A DNA stretch of 38,150 nucleotides, taken from contig CAJOEC010000061.1 of NCBI GenBank assembly GCA_905233425.1, positions 1 through 38,150 on the forward strand, in the 5' to 3' direction. Every line of letters starts with the position of its first letter. The first letter of the stretch is position 1. The notes under the pieces are model-generated. The model worked only from the letters and a program-made list of their open reading frames with translations, was not told the DNA's origin and did no database searches. Positions 23,147 through 32,668 of this stretch are shown in pieces. The translations under genes and the position numbers were made by a program. Source of the stretch: an uncultured Prevotella sp. (GTDB lineage Bacteria > Bacteroidota > Bacteroidia > Bacteroidales > Bacteroidaceae).

Positions 23147-23749
23147 ATGTTCTCAGGAATTATTGAAGACTTCGCCATCGTCACCGAGATACGCCACGAC
23201 CGCGAAAACATACATTTCACTCTCACTTGCTCATTCGCCTCCGAGCTGCACATCGACCAAAGCGTGGCCCACAACGGTGTGTGCCTCACAGTGGTTGCCA
23301 TCGACGGCGACAAATATGTTGTCACGGCAATGAAGGAGACCCTCGACCGCTCGAACCTGGGTCTGCTGCAAGTGGGCGACAAGGTGAACGTCGAGCGCTC
23401 GATGCTCATGAACGGACGCCTCGACGGGCACATTGTGCAGGGGCACGTCGACCAGACGGCCACGTGCACAGCCATGGACGATGCCGGCGGAAGCACCTAT
23501 TTCACATTCGAATATCCACTCAACAAGGAGATGGCACGAAAGGGCTATTTCACAGTCGACAAAGGGTCGGTGACCGTCAACGGAGTGTCGCTGACAGTAT
23601 GCAACCCAACGGAGAACTCCTTCCAGGTGGCAATCATCCCCTACACCATGGAGCACACCAATTTCCAGGACATACGTCCGGGAACGGTGGTAAACCTGGA
23701 GTTCGACATCTTAGGGAAGTATATTGCAAGGCTTCAGGATTTCCAGTAA
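23147..23749 (+). CDS. ribE: riboflavin synthase, alpha chain
   Basis: The enzyme converts two 6,7-dimethyl-8-ribityllumazine molecules into riboflavin and a pyrimidine in the cytoplasm. The 200-residue protein shows the two lumazine-binding repeats: MFSGIIEDFA...NGVCLTV at 1-47 and GHIVQGHVDQ...NGVSLTV at about 93-150. The family start MFSGII fixes the ATG. No canonical FMN riboswitch was found in the 277-bp gap upstream; that gap holds the 184-nt element and a hairpin instead. No other rib gene is adjacent. Confidence 0.95.
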   Translation: MFSGIIEDFAIVTEIRHDRENIHFTLTCSFASELHIDQSVAHNGVCLTVVAIDGDKYVVTAMKETLDRSNLGLLQVGDKVNVERSMLMNGRLDGHIVQGHVDQTATCTAMDDAGGSTYFTFEYPLNKEMARKGYFTVDKGSVTVNGVSLTVCNPTENSFQVAIIPYTMEHTNFQDIRPGTVVNLEFDILGKYIARLQDFQ

Positions 23750-23783
23750 GGTTTTTCATTGCGCCAGACTGTTTCTTTTTTAT

Positions 23784-23899
23784 GGTATGTTCTATAAATT
23801 GCAAAAACTACGCGCAGCCTTTCCCCTCCCTTCAAGGGGAGGGGCAGGGGTGGGGTCTGTAACTAATTGGCAGCGATAAAGGGAGGGGAAAGGCTGCGC
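23784..23899. repeat. dispersed repeat with 88-bp inverted-end core, copy 1
   Basis: Positions 23812-23832 are the perfect 21-bp reverse complement of 23879-23899, bounding an 88-bp element with an internal CCCCTCC...GGGGAGGGG hairpin. The left flank and left half (23784-23857) recur almost identically at 38040-38114. The element lies between ribE and trpF and has no ORF. Confidence 0.85.
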
Positions 23900-23943
23900 A
23901 CCAATTATTTGATTAATAGAAATCACCTTATAATAATACTGTT

Positions 23944-28063
<4,120 letters not shown>

Positions 28064-28075
28064 GAAGTGAACGCG

Positions 28076-28690
28076 TCACTTTGGTTTCCAGACTTTGTCC
28101 TGGTTCTTGTTCACAAAGTCTTTCCACCCGCTGTAGTGCGTGCCAGTGACCTCAGGCCTCCCCATCTGCAGATAATGGCAGTAGGCGGCTGCAAGGGCGT
28201 CGGAAGCATCGAGATAGCGGCTCATCTCCTCCTGCGGGATTTTCAGCAGACGTTGCAGCATTCCGGCCACCTGCTCCTTCGACGCGGAGCCGTTGCCGGT
28301 GAGTGCCATCTTGATTTTCATGGGCGCATATTCGTGGATAGGCACGCCGTGGTGTATGGCTGCGGCGATGGCCACGCCCTGCGCCCGCCCCAGCTTGAGC
28401 ATCGACTGCACGTTCTTCCCGAAGAATGGAGCCTCAATGGCCATCTCGTCGGGCAGGAACGAGTCGATGATGCCCGTCACGCGCTCGAAGATGTGGCCCA
28501 GCTTGAGGTAACCGTCGGTGAATTTCGAGAGGTTGATGACACCCATGGTGACCATCTCCGCCCGTGTGCCGCTCTTTGCCGCAGTAAGGCGGTGCTCGGT
28601 GGCCGAAGCGGTGGCACCAGAGGTGACACGCAACACACCGTAGCCCATGATGTTGGTACCAGGGTCGATGCCCATTATTACTTTTTCCAT
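28076..28690 (-). CDS. ruvC: Holliday junction endonuclease RuvC
   Basis: RuvC cuts Holliday junctions during recombination, working with RuvAB. Acidic residues are visible: Asp9 in GIDPG, Glu in [11 protein letters not shown], and Asp in DASDALAAA. The start at 28690 ([11 protein letters not shown]) gives 204 residues, longer than the usual 170-190. A Ser/Thr/Ala-rich stretch [18 protein letters not shown] near residues 22-39 interrupts the first beta sheet, where relatives usually have only a few residues, and may be a repeat-type insert. It is the last gene of the ilvE run and converges with lacZ (12-bp gap). Confidence 0.93.
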   Translation of the reverse strand: MEKVIMGIDPGTNIMGYGVLRVTSGATASATEHRLTAAKSGTRAEMVTMGVINLSKFTDGYLKLGHIFERVTGIIDSFLPDEMAIEAPFFGKNVQSMLKLGRAQGVAIAAAIHHGVPIHEYAPMKIKMALTGNGSASKEQVAGMLQRLLKIPQEEMSRYLDASDALAAAYCHYLQMGRPEVTGTHYSGWKDFVNKNQDKVWKPK

Positions 28691-28715
28691 GAGTAGGCCA
28701 GATAATGCAGACAGG

Positions 28716-29048
28716 TCACAGCATTGAAAGGAGTTTCTGCGTGTTGTACTGTCGTGTGCGGTCGCCAATGGTGAACCAGTCGATGATGGTCCAGATGCCG
28801 CATCCGCCGGCGGTGAAAAGCTTCAGCAGACCAAGCACTATGTCGTCGAGCATGAAGCGGTCGACGCCAAGGCTGCCAACAAGGACTGAGATGACGAGCA
28901 TCAAATCAGTACCCCTGAGATTGGAGAATGCCATCATGGCTGTGGTCTGGTCGGCATTCTGCAGCCGCTCACGAAGGGTTTCAATGGCCTCAGGTGAGAA
29001 TTTCCCTGCATTGACCATGAGGATGTTGTCTATTTGTTCGGGGGTCAT
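28716..29048 (-). CDS. TM2-domain membrane protein
   Basis: The 110-residue protein has a short helical cytoplasmic N-terminus ([11 protein letters not shown]) and a C-terminal TM2 domain of two membrane helices. The signature is [12 protein letters not shown]...[22 protein letters not shown]2 proteins are widespread and mostly uncharacterised. It sits 6 bp after DUF2752 and 25 bp before ruvC, in a run of small membrane proteins. Confidence 0.88.
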   Translation of the reverse strand: MTPEQIDNILMVNAGKFSPEAIETLRERLQNADQTTAMMAFSNLRGTDLMLVISVLVGSLGVDRFMLDDIVLGLLKLFTAGGCGIWTIIDWFTIGDRTRQYNTQKLLSML

Positions 29049-29054
29049 AGTTTA

Positions 29055-29429
29055 CTAAATGTGATAAATGTTTCTGATGACGAACCAAGCGAAGAACGAG
29101 ACGATGTAGAAGGCGACGACATATCTGTGTTCGAGCAGCCGGCGAGCCTTTTCACTCATTCGTCCTTTGGGCATCAGCCGCTGGGCTATTAGCGCCAGCA
29201 GATAGGGCAAGGCGAAGAGCAGCCAGTAGTTATAGGCAGCGGCCTCAGCTATCCGACCGTGGAGCAACGCGTGGAGAGCACGCTGGAACCCGCAACCCGG
29301 ACAGCTGAGACCCGTCAGCAGTTTGAATACGCACTTTGGCATCAGCGCATGTTCTACAGGATTGAGCACGTAGAGCAACCCAAGACCTGCGACGCATGCC
29401 ACAAGAATGACAATATGCTTTACTCCCAA
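29055..29429 (-). CDS. DUF2752 membrane protein
   Basis: This 124-residue protein has three predicted membrane helices and the DUF2752 signature LSCPGCGFQRALHALLHG. The function is unknown. No ATG is available before the first helix; the likely start is TTG at 29429. It lies one codon after the TAG of the upstream CD225 gene and in the same frame (TAG-AAA-TTG), which suggests translational coupling. The paired cysteines of CPGC could bind metal or undergo redox chemistry, but this is speculation. Confidence 0.85.
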   Translation of the reverse strand: MGVKHIVILVACVAGLGLLYVLNPVEHALMPKCVFKLLTGLSCPGCGFQRALHALLHGRIAEAAAYNYWLLFALPYLLALIAQRLMPKGRMSEKARRLLEHRYVVAFYIVSFFAWFVIRNIYHI

Positions 29430-29432
29430 TTT

Positions 29433-29714
29433 CTAAATACCATTATTGGCGTAGGCAAAAACGAAGACAACTAAGTAGAACAGCAAATAGAGAGCCCATA
29501 TAACTGCGCTAACTATAATGCCAATGATGCTCCACTTCTTGGCTTCTGCAGATGCCTTCAAAGCTTCCTGATAACGCCCCATGGCGTAGAAAGTGTTCAC
29601 GTCGTTGGCCTTGACAATGGAATATATACCTGCAGGCAGACAGCAGCAGACCGTGCAGAAGATAGCCAGCACCATGTAATTTTCCGGCTTGTATTGCAGA
29701 TTCTGTTCTTCCAT
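29433..29714 (-). CDS. CD225/dispanin family protein, paralogue 2
   Basis: The 93-residue protein has the CD225 (IFITM-like) arrangement: a first hydrophobic segment with CCCLPAGIYSIVKA, a short cytoplasmic loop ending in AEAKKWSIIG, and a second membrane helix. It is closely related to the next gene upstream, with shared EEQNLxYKPEN and TVCCCLP, so the pair arose by tandem duplication. The bacterial function is unknown. It ends 3 bp before the DUF2752 start codon. Confidence 0.87.
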   Translation of the reverse strand: MEEQNLQYKPENYMVLAIFCTVCCCLPAGIYSIVKANDVNTFYAMGRYQEALKASAEAKKWSIIGIIVSAVIWALYLLFYLVVFVFAYANNGI

Positions 29715-29743
29715 AATTAATCTTTTGTTTTATGTTGAAACTA

Positions 29744-30013
29744 TTAGTCGCCTAATGCCACGATGGTACTCCAGTTGATGATGGCCCAGACAATGTTTAT
29801 TACCAAGCCCACGCCAATGCCTATGAAACTCCATTTCTTTGCGTCGTCGGCAGCCTTTTGGGCTTCTTCGTACTGTTGGGTAAGATACAGTGAGTTCACC
29901 TTGCTGGCCCTTATGATGGCATAGATGCCAAAGGGCAGACAGCAGCATACGGTGGTGAAAATGGCCAACACTAAGTTGTTCTCCGGTTTGTAATGCAGAT
30001 TCTGTTCGTCCAT
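29744..30013 (-). CDS. CD225/dispanin family protein, paralogue 1
   Basis: The 89-residue protein starts at MDEQNLHYKPEN (30013). It has the CD225 motifs CCCLPFGIYAIIRA and DAKKWSFIG with two hydrophobic segments. It lies 25 bp after ilvE on the same strand and 29 bp before its paralogue. The triple cysteine next to the first membrane segment is the type of site that is lipid-modified in eukaryotic IFITMs; no such modification is claimed here. Confidence 0.87.
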   Translation of the reverse strand: MDEQNLHYKPENNLVLAIFTTVCCCLPFGIYAIIRASKVNSLYLTQQYEEAQKAADDAKKWSFIGIGVGLVINIVWAIINWSTIVALGD

Positions 30014-30038
30014 AATTATGCAAATCTTTAAAAGGTTA

Positions 30039-31055
30039 TTATTCAATTACCACTGTTGTCCATCCGTGTTTGTCCTCAATCTCGCCGTACTGTATTCCGC
30101 GCAGCGTGTCGTAGAGGCGCTTCGAGATGGGGCCTGGCTTGTCGCCGAAGCTGTAGCGCTTGCCGGTGTCGAGGTCGTCGATGTAAGAGATTGGCGAGAT
30201 GACGGCAGCTGTGCCGCAGGCTCCCGCCTCCTCGAAGGTCTCCAGCTCTTCCTCGGGGATGGGGCGGCGCTCCACCTTCAAGCCAAGATCCTCGGCCACC
30301 TGCATCAACGACTTGTTGGTGATGGAGGGCAGAATCGATGTCGACTTCGGAGTGACGTAGGTATTGTCCTTGATGCCGAAGAAGTTGGCGGCTCCACACT
30401 CGTCCATGTACTTCTTCTCCTTCGCGTCAAGGTAGAACTCACAGGCGTAGCCCTTCTCGTGTGCCAGGTTGTTGGCGAAAAGGCTTGCGGCGTAGTTTCC
30501 GCCCACCTTGTACTTACCCGTTCCGAGGGGAGCCGAGCGGTCGTAGTCGCGGATGATGACGTAAGGATTGGCGGCGAAGCCTCCCTTGAAGTACGGGCCC
30601 ACGGGCGTTACGAAGATAAGGAAGCAGTACTCCTTTGCGGGGTGCACGCCAACCTGTGCGCTGGTGCCTATGAGCAGCGGGCGGATGTAGAGCGTGGCGC
30701 CGCTCTCGTAGGTCGGGATCCACTCCTGGTTCAGGCGCACCACCTTCTTCACCATCTCCTCAAACAGTTCTGTCGACACCTCGGGCATCATTATGCCGCG
30801 GCATGTCGACTGCAGGCGGGCGGCGTTCTCGTCCATGCGGAACACACGCACCTTGCCGTCCTTGCAGCGGTAGGCCTTCAGGCCCTCGAAAGCCTCCTGG
30901 CCGTAGTGCAGGCACGTGGCGGCCATGTGCAGTTTCAAATACTCGTCGGAGCAGACCTCAATCTCGCCCCATTTGCCGTCGCGATAGTAGCAACGCACAT
31001 TGTAGTCGGTCTTCATGTAGCCGAACGACAGACTACCCCAGTCTAAGTTCTTCAT
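30039..31055 (-). CDS. ilvE: branched-chain amino acid aminotransferase
   Basis: IlvE interconverts Val, Leu and Ile with their 2-keto acids using glutamate/2-oxoglutarate. The 338-residue protein is a fold-IV PLP enzyme of the longer, BCAT2-like type: start MKNLDWGSLSFGYMKTDYN, EAFEGLKAY, YIRPLLIGT, and the PLP lysine K183 in KYKVGGNYA. It heads a tight run with five smaller genes (gaps 3-29 bp), driven by the promoter at 31099-31129. No leucine- or isoleucine-rich leader peptide is visible. Confidence 0.95.
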   Translation of the reverse strand: MKNLDWGSLSFGYMKTDYNVRCYYRDGKWGEIEVCSDEYLKLHMAATCLHYGQEAFEGLKAYRCKDGKVRVFRMDENAARLQSTCRGIMMPEVSTELFEEMVKKVVRLNQEWIPTYESGATLYIRPLLIGTSAQVGVHPAKEYCFLIFVTPVGPYFKGGFAANPYVIIRDYDRSAPLGTGKYKVGGNYAASLFANNLAHEKGYACEFYLDAKEKKYMDECGAANFFGIKDNTYVTPKSTSILPSITNKSLMQVAEDLGLKVERRPIPEEELETFEEAGACGTAAVISPISYIDDLDTGKRYSFGDKPGPISKRLYDTLRGIQYGEIEDKHGWTTVVIE

Positions 31056-31098
31056 TGCATTATGTATTAATAATGTTCGTAAATTTACATTCTTTGTG

Positions 31099-31129
31099 CA
31101 AAGGTAGGCATTTTTCTGTTATTTCCAAA
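31099..31129 (-). promoter_or_regulatory. promoter of the ilvE-ruvC run
   Basis: On the minus strand TTTG, 19 nt, TACCTTTG (box 31099-31106) is a full match to the Bacteroidota promoter. It lies 43 bp before the ilvE ATG. Confidence 0.85.
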
Positions 31130-31175
31130 GTTTTTCTGCTTTTTTAGCGCATTTACGCAGAAAAAACTGACAGAA

Positions 31176-31207
31176 TTTGGAGAATTGCGAATTATTCCGT
31201 ACATTTG
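31176..31207 (+). promoter_or_regulatory. orphan promoter reading into a gene-free stretch
   Basis: TTTG (31176-31179), 20 nt, TACATTTG (31200-31207) is a full consensus match on the plus strand, divergent from ilvE. The next 400 bp hold no convincing gene, only 22-bp repeat arrays, before the toxin-antitoxin promoter at 31542. Confidence 0.65.
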
Positions 31208-31289
31208 CACTCGCAAAAGATGTGCCAGCAAGCCACAACAGCACACATCCCCGGCCCTTCTCTTTGCATTGGCCTCCCACCATCGGTTA

Positions 31290-31383
31290 TGACCTTTCCA
31301 CGCCCGCCGTCTATTCTGCCGGCGGGCGTGGAACATTCTGCCGGCGGCCGTGGCCACTTCGTTCCACGGCCGTGGAAAGGTCA
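31290..31383. repeat. 94-bp 22-bp-period palindromic array
   Basis: TGACCTTTCCACG (31290-31302) is the reverse complement of 31371-31383. Inside, ATTCTGCCGGCGG recurs at 31313 and 31335, and CGTGG recurs at 31327, 31349 and 31371, all with exactly 22-bp spacing. The 3' part has the perfect palindrome TTCCACGGCCGTGGAA. Confidence 0.85.
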
Positions 31384-31406
31384 GCCCCCTACCCTCTCTC
31401 TCCCAA

Positions 31407-31472
31407 TCATCCCGGCTTTGATCCCCACTCATCCCGGCTCTGATTCCAACTCATCCCGGTCATGATTCCCGC
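31407..31472. repeat. three 22-bp tandem units
   Basis: Units starting at 31407, 31429 and 31451 share TCATCCCGG followed by a variable GCTTTGATTCC-like half. Sequence differs from the array just upstream but the 22-bp period is the same. Confidence 0.85.
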
Positions 31473-31541
31473 CAAGGCCAGTCCACATTCCCACCCTGCT
31501 TAAGCATTTTCCCGTTCCCACCAATTTTTCCGCCACTTTTC

Positions 31542-31572
31542 TTTGCAGATTCACAAACTTTTCGTAATTTTG
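31542..31572 (+). promoter_or_regulatory. promoter of the toxin-antitoxin locus
   Basis: TTTG (31542-31545), 19 nt, TAATTTTG (31565-31572), 37 bp before the antitoxin ATG. The sequence after the box (GCACCGTCACT) recurs after the next promoter at 32276. Confidence 0.85.
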
Positions 31573-31609
31573 CACCGTCACTTATAGGGTCACATAAAAG
31601 AATAAGACT

Positions 31610-31858
31610 ATGACAAGACAGAATACTATCACATTTTCCCCGACAGTTGCCGAAATATCGCCTGTAGATGCGTTGTGGGTTCTGATCCAAAGTCAGACAA
31701 AGGCTGTGCGTAAAGCACTTGTCAAAAGGCTGATTGAGGACGAACAAATGACCAAAGCCAAGCAAGAGGCTATGGTTAAGGAAACACTTACCAGGGCCTT
31801 TGACGAACTTCATGCCGGTAAAGTTTACGATGATGCACGTTCTTTGTTCGACGAATAG
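31610..31858 (+). CDS. antitoxin of a RelE/ParE-type locus
   Basis: The 82-residue protein is predicted to neutralise the neighbouring RelE-like toxin and repress the promoter. This rests on context (small acidic-ended protein, 12 bp upstream of the toxin, shared promoter) and on the C-terminal amphipathic tail AFDELHAGKVYDDARSLFDE, typical of a toxin-wrapping segment. The N-terminus (TITFSPTVAEIS) could be the dimerisation/DNA-binding part. The reading frame is intact although the toxin is broken. Confidence 0.75.
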   Translation: MTRQNTITFSPTVAEISPVDALWVLIQSQTKAVRKALVKRLIEDEQMTKAKQEAMVKETLTRAFDELHAGKVYDDARSLFDE

Positions 31859-31870
31859 AAACGTTCAGGC

Positions 31871-32214
31871 ATGAAAGTAACGTTCAAATACCTTGCTGAG
31901 TTTAAAAGACTGGCAAAAGACTTGAAAAAGAAATACAAGTCTTTTAAGGAAGACTATGACACGTTTCTTAACGAACTGGAAAAGAATCCTTTCGGAGGAG
32001 AGTCTCTTGGCCACATACATATAAGAACCGAATGGCTATTGCCGCCAAAGGCAAGGGAAAGAGTGGTGGAGCACGCGTCATCACCTATAATGTTCAGGAA
32101 ATTGCGGATGACGAGATTGTTATAACCCTTATGACCATCTATGACAAAAGCGATATAAGCAATGTGACGGATGCATACATCCGAAGCTTAGTGCAACTGA
32201 TAGAGAACGAATAA
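31871..32214 (+). pseudogene. RelE-like toxin with a 2-bp frameshift
   Basis: Two overlapping frames together make a complete RelE/ParE-type mRNA-interferase-like toxin. The first (from 31871) gives MKVTFKYLAEFKRLAKDL...FGGESLG. The second continues as HTYKNRMAIAAKGKGKSGG, ARVITYNV and LMTIYDKSDISNV to the stop at 32214. Removing one CA from CCACATACAT (about 32011-32016) joins them into one 113-residue protein with the usual KGKGKSGGARVITY core. As it stands the first frame ends at 32125 with an unrelated tail. No slippery heptamer is visible, so this is most likely an inactivating mutation or a sequencing error, not programmed frameshifting. Confidence 0.8.
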
Positions 32215-32242
32215 AGACATTTTTGATATAGAAAAAAAACTC

Positions 32243-32274
32243 TCCGAATCGCTTGGCGGTTCGGATTTTCTTTT
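32243..32274 (+). terminator. intrinsic terminator of the toxin-antitoxin locus
   Basis: TCCGAATCGC (32243-32252) pairs with GCGGTTCGGA (32256-32265), with one wobble, over a TTG loop, followed by TTTTCTTTT. An A-run precedes the stem. The loop TTG doubles as the -33 element of the next promoter. Confidence 0.88.
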
Positions 32275-32283
32275 GTACCTTTG
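32253..32283 (+). promoter_or_regulatory. promoter overlapping the terminator
   Basis: TTG (32253-32255), 20 nt, TACCTTTG (32276-32283). It would transcribe the stretch with the GTAGGGGCAGGCCCC repeat, the 57-codon ORF and, after about 380 nt, the BspA-like gene, for which no closer promoter was found. Confidence 0.75.
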
Positions 32284-32294
32284 CACCGTCACTC

Positions 32295-32435
32295 GTAGGG
32301 GCAGGCCCCGTGCCAGCCCGCAGGACTGCGAAGAGCCGCAGATCGTGGACGGGTGACCATATATATGAAAAAGACGTTTTCAAACGTCTGTCATTGTGCA
32401 TAACGAATCTCGCAAATCCGTAAACTCACAACAGG
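32295..32435. other. leader region: dispersed palindrome and hairpin
   Basis: GTAGGGGCAGGCCCC then GTGCCAGCCCG (32295-32320) is a second copy of the repeat at 349-373. AGACGTTT-TC-AAACGTCT (about 32373-32390) is a perfect 8-bp hairpin. No ORF was recognised in this part; it lies in the presumed leader of the following genes. Confidence 0.6.
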
Positions 32436-32438
32436 CAG

Positions 32439-32612
32439 ATGACAGCCGAAACGTCTACGGGGTACGCTTATATACCTATATTATATAGTATTGCGTACTG
32501 GCGTGGGCTAACTGCGTTGTCTATCCTGTGTGAGTTGGGCAATGCGAGAGCCAGTTATGCCAGGGTAGGCGAAAGAAACAGACACCTACGCCTTTTTTGT
32601 ATATATGCGTAA
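32439..32612 (+). CDS. possible 57-residue ORF overlapping a hairpin-rich element
   Basis: ATG at 32439 opens 57 codons (MTAETSTGYAYIPIL, AYWRGLTALSILCE, GERNRHLRLF) to a TAA at 32612. I do not recognise the protein. The same DNA contains GTACGC...GCGTAC (about 32463-32498) with inner ATATA/TATAT pairing, and GGCGT...ACGCC followed by TTTTTTG (about 32500-32599), a terminator-like end. It may therefore be a structured RNA and the ORF incidental. It lies 56 bp upstream of the BspA-like gene. Confidence 0.35.
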   Translation: MTAETSTGYAYIPILYSIAYWRGLTALSILCELGNARASYARVGERNRHLRLFCIYA

Positions 32613-32668
32613 CCTAAAAGAAACAAAATTGCACTGCATGGGGTGTTGCGATTAAAACAAAACAATTT

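Noticed and set aside
31220..31465. Protein gene after the orphan promoter
   Set aside because: The frame is proline/serine-rich and made of the 22-bp arrays; nothing marks it as a real protein.
32005..32030. Programmed frameshift in the toxin gene
   Set aside because: No slippery heptamer or downstream structure; a simple 2-bp insertion explains it.
32430..32460. Hammerhead ribozyme
   Set aside because: CAGATGA...GAAAC resembles the core but the CTGATGA sequence and the required stems are not there.
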